DNA of 42,320 nt from Pararhodobacter oceanensis (lineage in GTDB: Bacteria > Pseudomonadota > Alphaproteobacteria > Rhodobacterales > Rhodobacteraceae), in contig NZ_QDKM01000014.1 in NCBI RefSeq assembly GCF_003076755.1, forward strand, positions 1 to 42,320, read 5' to 3'. Below are positions 1 to 7,025 of the stretch, piece by piece. The first letter of the stretch is position 1; every line of letters begins with the position of its first letter. The notes under the pieces were generated by a model, which made no database searches, was not told the origin of the DNA, and was given only the letters and a program-made list of their open reading frames with translations. A program made the translations under genes and the position numbers.

Positions 1-127
1 TCGGAAATATGGGTGATGGTAGACTCTGGCATGTGGCATATCCCTTTCTCGGCTGAGAATTGACGGCGTCTGAACACCGCCATGATATGCCGCCCCTCAG
101 GGCATCACCAACTTCCGCGCATTTCTC
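1..127 (-). mobile_element. IS256-family element, partial copy (5' end of transposase and terminus)
   Basis: These 127 bases are identical to 23107-23233, the transposase-start end of the complete IS256-family element at 21858-23233. Positions 1-32 hold the first codons of the transposase on the minus strand (start at 32) and the rest is the promoter side and terminal inverted repeat, ending at 127. The remainder of this copy lies outside the window. Identity stops abruptly at 127, which fixes the IS boundary. The sequence directly after it, 128-136, is the same 9-mer that precedes the left end of the other copy. Confidence 0.93.
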
Positions 128-136
128 GGCTGACGC
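128..136. repeat. 9-bp repeat abutting IS256 copy 1 (target-duplication half)
   Basis: The 9-mer ggctgacgc follows the right end of the left IS copy, and the same 9-mer is found at 21849-21857 just before the left end of the complete copy. IS256-family elements generate 8-9 bp duplications. Here the two halves lie on the inner sides of two different IS copies rather than on both sides of one. Confidence 0.85.
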
Positions 137-458
137 CCGCTCACCCCACCCCTGACAGTTTTCAAATCCTGTTGATCCGCCTGCCATCCTGTCAGGTCCG
201 AGAAAACCGGCAAGCGCCGCCTTTGGCGTCGGTTCCGGTCGAGAATTCCGGTTCCTCCCACGCGCAGGCGCGCGGTTCCCTCCCAAATTCACGCCCTCCA
301 CCCGGTTGTCACGGCCCCGCCAGGCCGCAGGACGGGCTTTGCCCTTACCTGCTCTGCCCTTCGGAATGCATGGGCATTCCAAAGATCAGAACAGGAAGGC
401 CCGCCCATTGGCGGAAAGGGGAAGAGACCCGGCCCGCGTCCTCAAAGGAGGGTCACAA
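137..458. other. non-coding leader upstream of ardC, with a hairpin at 363-380
   Basis: No convincing gene is seen here. Reading frames cross the stretch but lack a ribosome site and family-like composition. A 7-bp inverted repeat (GGAATGC/GCATTCC, 4-base loop) at 363-380 lies about 80 bp upstream of the ardC start and could be an operator or a single-strand promoter-like fold. The second idea is only inference. Confidence 0.4.
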
Positions 459-1343
459 ATGACCGCAGAGAAGTTTGACGTTTATTCCCATGTTACCAAC
501 CAGATCATCGCGCAGATCGAGGCGGGAACGCCGCCCTGGCGCAAGCCGTGGACCGGTGGCGGGGCATCAGTGAGTTTGCCGGAACGGTTCAACGGCGAGG
601 CCTATCGGGGCATCAACATCCTGATGCTTTGGGCCACCGCGATGGCCAAGGACTACAGCTCAGCCCGCTGGATGACGTTCAATCAGGCCAAGCAGCTTGG
701 GGGCCATGTCCGCAAGGGCGAGAAATCCGCCACGGTCGTGAAATACGGCACTGTCGAGCGCGAGGACGAGAGTGGCGAGGAACGCCAGATCCCCTACGCG
801 AAGGCTTACCGCGTGTTTAACGCAGATCAGATCGAAGGTTTGCCCGCTGAATTCTACATCCTGCCCGATCCGCCCCGTGATCTTGGCACCGTCGCTGATC
901 CGGCGTTGGAGGCATTCTTTGCCGCGAGTGGCGCGCAGATCGACAGCACCGAGGAGCCGCGCGCCTATTACAACATCAAGACCGACCGAATCCACATGCC
1001 GCCGATTGCAACCTTCCACAGGGCCGCAGGATATTACGGCACCTTGGCGCATGAGTTGACCCACTGGACAGGGGCGACAAAGCGGCTGGACCGCTTGGGC
1101 CGGTTCAATGATCGCAAGGCATACGCGTTCGAGGAGCTGGTCGCGGAAATTGGCAACTGCATGCTGTGCGCGCAGATCGGGGTGGAGCCTGAATTCGACC
1201 AGAGCGCTGCCTATGTCGAAGGATGGCTGGAAGCGATGAAGGAAGACAGCCGCGCAATATTCCGCGCCGCGTCCGAGGCGCAGAAGGCTGTGGATTATAT
1301 TATGACCCGAACCGCGCAGGCCGATAGGATGGCCGCCGAGTAA
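459..1343 (+). CDS. ardC: ArdC-family anti-restriction protein
   Basis: A 294-residue protein with the two-part ArdC layout. The N-terminal ArdC-like single-strand DNA-binding domain is at about residues 5-120 (PPWRKPW near 25-31, then the 'GxxYRGINILML' stretch). A zincin-like metallopeptidase domain follows, with HELTHW at residues 198-203 and a downstream glutamate (FEELVAE, about 224-230) as probable third zinc ligand. Family members protect incoming plasmid DNA from host restriction, particularly while it is single-stranded. The start at 459 is chosen because AAAGGAGG lies just upstream; a longer frame would begin at 306 without a ribosome site. It is transcribed alone and followed by a strong terminator. 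In the inferred circular plasmid it lies close to the relaxase gene across the IS256 junction, a common place for transfer-protection genes. Confidence 0.9.
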   Translation: MTAEKFDVYSHVTNQIIAQIEAGTPPWRKPWTGGGASVSLPERFNGEAYRGINILMLWATAMAKDYSSARWMTFNQAKQLGGHVRKGEKSATVVKYGTVEREDESGEERQIPYAKAYRVFNADQIEGLPAEFYILPDPPRDLGTVADPALEAFFAASGAQIDSTEEPRAYYNIKTDRIHMPPIATFHRAAGYYGTLAHELTHWTGATKRLDRLGRFNDRKAYAFEELVAEIGNCMLCAQIGVEPEFDQSAAYVEGWLEAMKEDSRAIFRAASEAQKAVDYIMTRTAQADRMAAE

Positions 1344-1368
1344 CAGCCCGCACCGCCGCAATGATCGA

Positions 1369-1397
1369 GGCCCCCGTCAGCAGGCGGGGGGCTTTTT
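1369..1397 (+). terminator. rho-independent terminator after ardC
   Basis: A G/C-rich stem (GCCCCCG paired with CGGGGGGC) is followed by a TTTTT run about 25-50 bp after the ardC stop codon. It would end ardC transcription. Confidence 0.8.
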
Positions 1398-1554
1398 GCG
1401 TTGCGGCGTGACTCTGTGCGGGGCGGTTTCAGGGTGACCTGTCGGCGGGCAACCTGAAGGCCACCCGCCGACAGGCCCGGCGCTTCGCGCGGACGGGCAT
1501 GAAATGCCCGGAAGCGGGGGAATTCCAGATCGGCGAAAACCGTTTAGCGCAAAC
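1398..1554. repeat. two inverted repeats between ardC and kwaB
   Basis: A 12-bp perfect inverted repeat, CCTGTCGGCGGG (1438-1449) with CCCGCCGACAGG (1464-1475), has a 14-base loop. A smaller one, CGGGCAT/ATGCCCG, lies at about 1494-1510. Neither has a T-tract, so they are not simple terminators. They sit between the convergent ardC and kwaBA units and could stall transcription or bind a protein. Confidence 0.5.
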
Positions 1555-2388
1555 CTAGCCGATCGCTTGGACGGAGTTCGCCAAACGCTTCTCTTGGCTA
1601 TGCATTGTTGTGTAGAAGCGCTCTTCGATCCCATACAGAATAAGCTTTAACTGTTGGTCCGTTGACAGCTCGAAGCACTTTCCGTCGGCGGTAAGGGTGA
1701 CACCCTCCTTGCAGTAGTTTTTGATATATTCGACAAGGTTTTCCCGCTGTGCAGCAGGCATTGCCTGAAGCGTATCGGTAACAAGAGCAAGCCGTTTTCG
1801 ATTAGGCTTGGAAACTGAGCTATGATCGTATGGTTTCACTAGCTGAATAAATTCAGAATTGAGGAAAGCTTTCACCTCTGCTTCGGTCGCCTCCTTATAT
1901 AGCTGGTCGATCCCCGGAAATATTGAAGAAACGGAAGCTATGTCCCTGAACAAAAGAACATCGCTGCCTTTAATAAACACGGCATCCGGAACGGATTTTA
2001 CAACTATCCTGTTCGCGCTTTCTTCTAGGTGCGCAGCCTCCCCAAACTGGATAATCTTGCGCGTGATAAAAGATGATGGCGTAACCTTCTGAAAATAAAT
2101 GTCTTTTCCTTGGGTGCTGATTATGCAAGAAATGTCCCGAAATTTACCTTTGCTCAGATCGTCGTAATCCTTGGTGTCGAGATCTCCACTTAGTTCGCCA
2201 ATGTAAAACTCTTGCTCGCTGAATTTTTCGATCTTAAACCATGCATCCTCGTCCAGATTGTGGTCCGGATTGTAGTCCACCATAGATACTGCAGTCGGGT
2301 CGAGCGTTGGATACAGTTTCGTATCAGACAGAAGTTTTTTGTAAGGATTCTTTCTTAGGCGTTTCACACGCACCAGTACCTGATCCAT
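1555..2388 (-). CDS. kwaB: KwaB-like protein (DUF4868), Kiwa anti-phage system
   Basis: A 277-residue soluble protein with no signal peptide or membrane segment. Its size, its general look and its place directly after a small four-helix membrane protein fit KwaB (DUF4868) of Kiwa, in which a membrane sensor KwaA works with the cytosolic DNA-binding effector KwaB against phage replication. The start at 2388 is supported by AAAGGAG a few bases upstream; the longer frame from 2418 runs back into kwaA. The kwaA stop and this start are separated by one base, so the pair is translationally coupled. Base composition is clearly lower in GC than the surrounding plasmid backbone, a sign of recent transfer. 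The family call is from recognition of pattern and context, not from a search. Confidence 0.62.
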   Translation of the reverse strand: MDQVLVRVKRLRKNPYKKLLSDTKLYPTLDPTAVSMVDYNPDHNLDEDAWFKIEKFSEQEFYIGELSGDLDTKDYDDLSKGKFRDISCIISTQGKDIYFQKVTPSSFITRKIIQFGEAAHLEESANRIVVKSVPDAVFIKGSDVLLFRDIASVSSIFPGIDQLYKEATEAEVKAFLNSEFIQLVKPYDHSSVSKPNRKRLALVTDTLQAMPAAQRENLVEYIKNYCKEGVTLTADGKCFELSTDQQLKLILYGIEERFYTTMHSQEKRLANSVQAIG

Positions 2389-2389
2389 T

Positions 2390-2935
2390 CTATCTCCTTT
2401 CAATAAAGGTGTAGTCATTTATCCGTCGTGCCACGGGTATTATAACTGTGCTGGGCTTTTTATACCTCTCGCGGCTTATCAAGAAGATAGTTGTGCCAGA
2501 TTGAGTTTTGACATTGTAGAATTCGTACCCAAAAAGAAGAAAGATAGGATTGAAATAGAGGGCTTGCGAAAGGAAAGTGAAGACAAAAAGAATCCCGTAA
2601 ACGAAGATGAGCGCTTGCCAATCCGAAATGCTCAGCGCGACAAAGAAATAGCCCAGGTAGCTAGGAAGAAAGCTGTTGTTCGCGTGCTCAATGGTTTCTG
2701 TTTCGCCCTCTTTGAACTCATCTTTGCCGAGGAAGCTGGACAAAGCCAAGCTTAACCAGGTCAGCAGAACCGGCGCTATGGTGTAGGCGAGATATGATAG
2801 ATAGTCAGGCATGCCCACCGTTACCGGATGGGGATAAAAATATTTAACTGAAAAGTTGTTCTGAATGCAGAAAATGATGACCAGGAGAGATGTTGCGTTG
2901 AACGTAAGCAATAGCCTGAAGGCAATATTTCCCAT
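2390..2935 (-). CDS. kwaA: KwaA-like membrane protein, Kiwa anti-phage system
   Basis: A 181-residue membrane protein. Hydrophobic segments lie at about residues 5-25, 47-69, 90-104 and 106-137, giving the four-helix layout of KwaA, followed by a cytosolic tail with the pattern 'FGYEFY...G...FLIS...RINDYTFIE'. The start at 2935 has TAAGGAGG upstream with a rather long gap (about 12 bases). The reading frame stays open upstream into an IS1182-like transposase fragment (through position 3361), so a chimeric start is formally possible but the KwaA part has its own ribosome site. It lies one base ahead of kwaB. AT-rich codons set it apart from neighbours. An unrelated membrane partner of a DUF4868 protein is the alternative. 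Confidence 0.6.
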   Translation of the reverse strand: MGNIAFRLLLTFNATSLLVIIFCIQNNFSVKYFYPHPVTVGMPDYLSYLAYTIAPVLLTWLSLALSSFLGKDEFKEGETETIEHANNSFLPSYLGYFFVALSISDWQALIFVYGILFVFTFLSQALYFNPIFLLFGYEFYNVKTQSGTTIFLISRERYKKPSTVIIPVARRINDYTFIERR

Positions 2936-3039
2936 GTTATGCGTCTGCCTCCTTACATAGGTTCTATCAGAAGATGAGGGAATGTCAGGGTAAACAATAC
3001 AAGTGGGCGTCTCACAGCCGCTTTTTCTTTTCCGGTCAG

Positions 3040-3125
3040 AAACGGTGGTAAGCGCCGGTGACAAAAACGTACGGGTTTGGGCCCATACTGCGCTGCGGAG
3101 AACGTCCGGAAGGAGCCGATTCTGT
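3040..3125. repeat. 86-bp dispersed repeat, copy 1
   Basis: This stretch matches 5097-5182 with about three mismatches. Copy 1 separates kwaA from the IS1182-like fragment; copy 2 abuts a small TTGAAAAAC-bounded element. The repeat has no convincing coding function and looks like the scar of a mobile element shared between module boundaries. Confidence 0.85.
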
Positions 3126-3419
3126 GGAATACCGAAGCAATAGCCCACCAGGAGCATCCGGATCAGCAGCTCGGGATCGACTGACGGACGGCCCGTATGG
3201 CTGTAGAAATCGGCGAGATAGCTGCGGATGCTGCTCAAATCCACGAACCGGTCGATAGATCGCAGAAGATGATCTTCAGGGACGTGATCCTCCAGCGAGA
3301 ACTCGTAGAACAGCGCCGGCTGCGCCTCCTGTCGCGGTCCCATCATCGCCGACCCTCCCACCCATCAAGGGAATTGAATCAGCGAGATGCCCCTCGATCA
3401 AGCGAGAGTTTTTCAACGA
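3126..3419 (-). pseudogene. IS1182/IS5-like transposase, N-terminal fragment with terminus
   Basis: The minus-strand frame starting at 3346 encodes about 73 residues typical of the N-terminal DUF772-type domain of IS1182/IS5-related transposases (FYEFSLEDHVPEDHLLRSID, then LLIRMLLVGYCFGI). It then breaks off at about 3128, where the 86-bp repeat begins; the normal continuation (the SERRLCEEV-type stretch and the DDE core) is absent. Upstream of the start, positions 3405-3416 (GAGAGTTTTTCA) resemble the terminal inverted repeat also seen at 5180-5192 and 5322-5336. It is a dead element end that supplies the upstream boundary of the Kiwa module. Confidence 0.75.
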
Positions 3420-3439
3420 AATAAGCCCAAATCCGCTAT

Positions 3440-4369
3440 TCAGGCGGACCTCACTCCGAGTTCAGTCTCTATTTGTTTTCGCGAATAAGGCATCGTGATG
3501 ATGCCGAGGCATCCCACGACCAGTGCCACGCCAACCCATCCAAGGACTGGCAAGCGCTCGCCCACGATGATCACGGCCAGAACTGCGGCAATGACAGGCT
3601 CCAGCAGCGTAATTGTGGTTGCCATGCTAGCTTGCACACGAGCAAGGCCATAGCCGAAACACAGATATCCTAGGAACATTGGCACGGCAGCCATGTACAT
3701 CCCGACTGCCGCATTTTCCCACGACGCAAGGAATGGCCCGCCTGTCGCAACAAGCACTGGCATCAGCAGAAGGCCACCAAGCCCGAAGGTTGCTCCCATC
3801 GCTACGGATGACCTCATGCCTCGGAGCATCATCCTGCGCGCGGTCCAAGAGTATAGGGCGTAGGTTAGCCCCCCGATAAGGCCTAGGGTCACACCAAGAG
3901 GAACGTCGTTCCCGCCGACCACCTCGCTATGCGACGCGCTTTCCGCCACACAGATGAAAGTCATACCAATCAGTCCGACCAAGGCTCCGATGGCCAAACG
4001 TGCCGTCAGACCTGCCCGATCCAAAACATATTCAATAAGAGCTGATAGCAGCGGTGCGGACCCGATGGTGATGACGGTTCCAATCGTCACGCCCGCCAAC
4101 CTCATCGAACCATAGAAGGCCAAAGGATAGGCTGCGACAGCAACCGCCCCGATCACGAGCAGCCTGCGTTGATCCCATAGTACTGCGCGGGAACGGCTGA
4201 TGCCGCGCAGAGCGATCAAGGCTTGCGCGATCCCACCGACCCCCATTGCTGCCGCGCCGATGGCGGCAGGGCTGACATCTGGCGCAAAGGTTGCAGCAGT
4301 CCCGGTTGTGCCCCAGACAACGGCTGCGAACAGGATCGCGACAACGCCCCCGACATATCCTGGCGTCAT
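3440..4369 (-). CDS. EamA/DMT-family exporter
   Basis: A 309-residue inner-membrane protein with ten predicted hydrophobic helices in two EamA repeats (roughly residues 8-138 and 158-292). The pattern is the usual one: an N-terminal 'VWGTTGT' helix, 'ALYSWTARRM' between the halves, and a C-terminal 'LLEPVIAAVLAVIIVGERLPVLGWVGVALV' type helix pair. Family members export amino acids, metabolites or drugs; the substrate cannot be read from sequence. The start lies one base after the stop of the upstream tetR gene (TGA-C-ATG), so the two form a coupled operon and the regulator probably controls this exporter in response to its substrate. Confidence 0.9.
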   Translation of the reverse strand: MTPGYVGGVVAILFAAVVWGTTGTAATFAPDVSPAAIGAAAMGVGGIAQALIALRGISRSRAVLWDQRRLLVIGAVAVAAYPLAFYGSMRLAGVTIGTVITIGSAPLLSALIEYVLDRAGLTARLAIGALVGLIGMTFICVAESASHSEVVGGNDVPLGVTLGLIGGLTYALYSWTARRMMLRGMRSSVAMGATFGLGGLLLMPVLVATGGPFLASWENAAVGMYMAAVPMFLGYLCFGYGLARVQASMATTITLLEPVIAAVLAVIIVGERLPVLGWVGVALVVGCLGIITMPYSRKQIETELGVRSA

Positions 4370-4370
4370 G

Positions 4371-4961
4371 TCAAAGCGCCTTCAGCATGTCGGACACCAT
4401 GGCCCGCGCCGATATGACCCTTGCGCTGTTGCCCTCAAGTCCTGCCCGCGTCATGGCTCCTTCCAGCAAGAAGGCGATGTGTGCTGCAAGGCTAGACACA
4501 CGGTGAAAGTCATCTGGCACAATCTCGGAAAGATGCTGAGCGAGGATGTTTTCTACCTGTTCCTTGTGCCGCCGAACGGCCACGCGACCGGCATCGCCCG
4601 CCTCAAGTTCGGCCGCCGCATTTAACAGCCCGCACCCGCGAAACCCATGCTCATAGGCGTGTTCAGCGTGATCCTGATAGGCGTCAAAGACGGCTAGGAT
4701 GCGTTCTTTCGGATGGGATGCCGTAGCTTCTCGCGCGGCGTAAAGCGCCAGCCATTCCGCATGTCTCGCTTCGATATACTGGTTCACCAGATCAGCCTTC
4801 GAGGCGAAGTTATTGTAGAGGCTCTTTTTCGCCACCCCCGCGCGTTCCACGATGGCGTCTATGCCGGTCCCGCTGATGCCATGATTGTAGAATAGGATCA
4901 TCGCGGCCTGCATGAGGCGGTCGTGAGCACTACCTTTCGGTGTGGCGTCTGGCATGGCCAT
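4371..4961 (-). CDS. TetR/AcrR-family transcriptional regulator
   Basis: A 196-residue regulator. The N-terminal helix-turn-helix is at about residues 13-58 ('AAMILFYNHGISGTGIDAIVERAGVAKKSLYNNFASKADLV', broken here only by description), followed by an all-helical ligand-binding domain. The start at 4961 is preferred because AGGGGAA lies just upstream; a TTG at 4964 is in frame but closer. It is the first gene of a two-gene unit with the EamA exporter, and a 28-bp palindrome 14-41 bp upstream (4975-5002) is the obvious autoregulatory operator. Which ligand lifts repression is unknown. Confidence 0.9.
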   Translation of the reverse strand: MAMPDATPKGSAHDRLMQAAMILFYNHGISGTGIDAIVERAGVAKKSLYNNFASKADLVNQYIEARHAEWLALYAAREATASHPKERILAVFDAYQDHAEHAYEHGFRGCGLLNAAAELEAGDAGRVAVRRHKEQVENILAQHLSEIVPDDFHRVSSLAAHIAFLLEGAMTRAGLEGNSARVISARAMVSDMLKAL

Positions 4962-4974
4962 CAAATTCCCCTAA

Positions 4975-5002
4975 TTTGTAGGTAGATCGGTATACCTACA
5001 AA
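4975..5002. promoter_or_regulatory. palindromic operator for the TetR-exporter operon
   Basis: Two perfect 10-bp arms, TTTGTAGGTA and TACCTACAAA, are separated by 8 bp. The site lies immediately upstream of the tetR start, where a TetR dimer binding over the promoter would repress both genes. Confidence 0.75.
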
Positions 5003-5062
5003 ACGGAGGTGGGCACAAGAGCGAAGTCCGTGGTGCACGAATGTCGCGAATGTCCGCTCAGC

Positions 5063-5106
5063 GGACATAAACCTCCTGCCAGAAGGTGTGCGCCAAAAAC
5101 GGTGGT
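5063..5106. repeat. 44-bp dispersed repeat, copy 1
   Basis: Identical over 44 bases to 8310-8353. It runs directly into the 86-bp repeat copy at 5097. On the minus strand it encodes a 'FWRTPSGRRFMS' string that appears in spurious frames. It marks the boundary between the TetR/EamA and MerR/RsgA modules. Confidence 0.85.
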
Positions 5107-5182
5107 AAGCGCCGGTGATAAAAACGTACGGGTTTGGGCCCATACTGCGCTGCGGAGAACGTCCGGAAGGAGCCCATTCTGT
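5097..5182. repeat. 86-bp dispersed repeat, copy 2
   Basis: Matches 3040-3125 with about three mismatches. Its right edge coincides with the terminal repeat of the 157-bp element at 5180-5336. Confidence 0.85.
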
Positions 5183-5336
5183 TGAAAAACTCTTTGCCGC
5201 AACTGCAAATTTTGGGAATGTGGGAAACCGTTCTCCGAGGAGCGGACTGCGCTCCTTGACGCCTTCAAAATTAGAGTAATTCGAAATTCTGTTCTTCCAA
5301 TCTGACCCCCACCCGCTGTCTGAGGGTTTTTCAACA
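5180..5336. mobile_element. 157-bp MITE-like element
   Basis: It is bounded by inverted repeats TGTTGAAAAACTC (5180-5192) and GAGGGTTTTTCAACA (5322-5336), the same terminal motif seen at the IS1182-like fragment (3405-3416). It contains no gene. The simplest reading is an internally deleted IS1182-like element that could have been mobilised by a full copy. No flanking target duplication is obvious. Confidence 0.5.
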
Positions 5337-5375
5337 CAATCCGCCCAAAGCGGACCGGATCGGCAGCGGTCGGAG

Positions 5376-6452
5376 TTATCGCTTTCGATCCGATTTTGCC
5401 TTCATTGCGCTGCGGACGAGCTTGCCGAAGGCGCGGTCCTTTTCGCGGCGTTCCGCGAGGCTGGCAGAGTTGAAAGCCTCCTCGGCTTGGAGCTTGCGCC
5501 AGCGGGCGAGCCGTTCAGGGTCGAGGCTGTCGTCTTCGATGGCGGCCAAGATGGCGCAGCCCGGCTCGGTCTCATGCCGACAGTCGGCGAAGCGACAGCG
5601 AGCGGCCAGCGCCTCGATATCCTCGAACACGTCGGCGATGCCGGTCGCGGCGTCGGTCAGTTGAAGCTCGCGCATGCCGGGCGTGTCGAGGACGAGGCAG
5701 CCGCCGGTGGTGGCGTGCAGTTCGCGTCGGGTCGTGGTGTGCCGGCCCCTCGCATCGTCGTTACGGATGCCCTGGGTGGCGATGTCTTGCGTTCCAAGGA
5801 GTGCGTTGGTGAGGGTCGACTTTCCGACCCCGGAGGAGCCGAGGAAGACGATCGTCCGTCCCGATTTGCACCAGCTGGCCAGCGCCTTCGCCGGCTCTTC
5901 GCCACGGGCGTCGAGCGCCACGACTGGGACCCGCTCCGACACCTTCTGTGCCTCTTCGACATAGGGCGCGGGGTCTTCGGCGAGGTCCGCCTTGGTCAGC
6001 AAGATCACCGGCTCGATGCCAGCCTCGAAGGCCATTGCGACGTAGCGCTCCAGTCGCGCCACGTTGAAATCCTGGTTGCAGGAGGTGACGACGAAGACGG
6101 TGTCGATGTTCGCCGCGATCAGCTGCACCTCTCGGCCCGTGCCCGGCGCGCGGCGCTTGATCAGGCTCTTGCGCTCCAGCACGCGGCTCGACCGTGGCCG
6201 TGCGCGGTTGAGTAGCAGCCAGTCGCCCACGGTTGCGTCGGGCCCCGGCGGGATCGTCTCGTCGATGCCGTCGCCCGCCACCTGTAAGCCGCTGCGATGC
6301 ACGGCGACCACGCGCACAGGGGGCGTCGCGGTCAGGGCGTCAGTGTCGATCTGGCTTGCGAAGGTCGGGCCCCAGCCTAAGCGCTCCAGCGCTGTGGGTT
6401 CGCGGCGCGCCGGAGTGCCACCCGGCATGAAGGCAGAAAAATCGCGGATCAT
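5376..6452 (-). CDS. rsgA: ribosome small subunit-dependent GTPase (RsgA/YjeQ)
   Basis: A 358-residue circularly permuted GTPase. The N-terminal OB-fold region (about 45-100) is followed by the permuted motifs: G4 TKAD at 153-156, G1 GSSGVGKS at 205-212, the switch region DDARGRHTTT near 222-231, and G3 DTPG at 246-249. A C-terminal zinc knuckle has Cys276, Cys281, His283 and Cys289. RsgA releases maturation factors from the 30S subunit and acts in ribosome assembly or hibernation. Here it is the last gene of a three-gene operon on plasmid DNA, starting 4 bp after a GNAT gene. It is probably an extra, horizontally acquired paralogue rather than the housekeeping copy. Confidence 0.93.
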   Translation of the reverse strand: MIRDFSAFMPGGTPARREPTALERLGWGPTFASQIDTDALTATPPVRVVAVHRSGLQVAGDGIDETIPPGPDATVGDWLLLNRARPRSSRVLERKSLIKRRAPGTGREVQLIAANIDTVFVVTSCNQDFNVARLERYVAMAFEAGIEPVILLTKADLAEDPAPYVEEAQKVSERVPVVALDARGEEPAKALASWCKSGRTIVFLGSSGVGKSTLTNALLGTQDIATQGIRNDDARGRHTTTRRELHATTGGCLVLDTPGMRELQLTDAATGIADVFEDIEALAARCRFADCRHETEPGCAILAAIEDDSLDPERLARWRKLQAEEAFNSASLAERREKDRAFGKLVRSAMKAKSDRKR

Positions 6453-6456
6453 CGGC

Positions 6457-6996
6457 CTACCAAAGCGCCGGATCGTCGAACGCGGCGACGCAGTGCGCCG
6501 GCCCGCTGAGGGGCGTCAGCGGCGCGCCGGTCAGGGACTGGGCGATCCAGCCCTGCGGCTGGCCGAGCGGCTGTGGCGCGGGAACGACGGTCTCCAAGAC
6601 GGGCCTGAACCCAGCCCGGCCATAGAAGGCCGGGTCGCCATATGTCACGGCGATGTCTACGCCCTCCTGCCGGAGCGCGTCGAGACCATGGGCGATCAGC
6701 CGTTGCCCGATACCCTTGCCCTGATGCGCCGTGGCGACCGCCACGGGGGCCATTAGGAAGACCGTGCGCGGATCGCCCGTGTAGGTGAGGCGGGTGAAGA
6801 AGATGCCACCGAGAAGCGCGCCGTCCTCCCAAGCGGTGAAGACGCGCAGATCCTCGGTCGACGTCTCTAAGATCAGGCGGCGCGCGAGGGCGCCGATCAA
6901 CGCGCCTTCCTCCGCGCCCTCCAAGGCTGTGAAGGCGGCCGCGAAGATCTCCACAATTGCTTTGGCGTGGGTGGTGTAATCTGTTGAATAGTTCAT
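6457..6996 (-). CDS. GNAT-family N-acetyltransferase
   Basis: A 179-residue acetyltransferase. The acetyl-CoA-binding motif A is clear: 'LMAPVAVATAHQGKGIGQRLIAHGL' (described here in parts, around residues 82-106), followed by 'GDPAFYGRAGFRPV', typical of YhbS-like GNATs. The start at 6996 has AGAGAGG upstream; a start at 7029 would overlap the preceding gene. It lies between the MerR-methyltransferase gene and rsgA, all on the same strand with short gaps, so it is most likely part of one operon. The substrate is unknown. Confidence 0.88.
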   Translation of the reverse strand: MNYSTDYTTHAKAIVEIFAAAFTALEGAEEGALIGALARRLILETSTEDLRVFTAWEDGALLGGIFFTRLTYTGDPRTVFLMAPVAVATAHQGKGIGQRLIAHGLDALRQEGVDIAVTYGDPAFYGRAGFRPVLETVVPAPQPLGQPQGWIAQSLTGAPLTPLSGPAHCVAAFDDPALW

Positions 6997-7025
6997 GTCT
7001 TGATCCTCTCTGGTGCCGGGCTGGG

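Noticed and set aside
82-462. 126-codon frame upstream of ardC
   Set aside because: It begins inside the IS256 terminus and crosses the IS boundary, its composition is Pro/Arg-rich and random, and it ends at the ardC start.
1438-1475. Terminator for kwaB or ardC
   Set aside because: The stem is strong but lacks a T-tract on either strand, and a better terminator already follows ardC at 1369-1397.
5487-6215. Long plus-strand open frame opposite rsgA
   Set aside because: It is antisense to a clear GTPase gene. Its composition is that of a GC-rich shadow frame with no ribosome site or family pattern.
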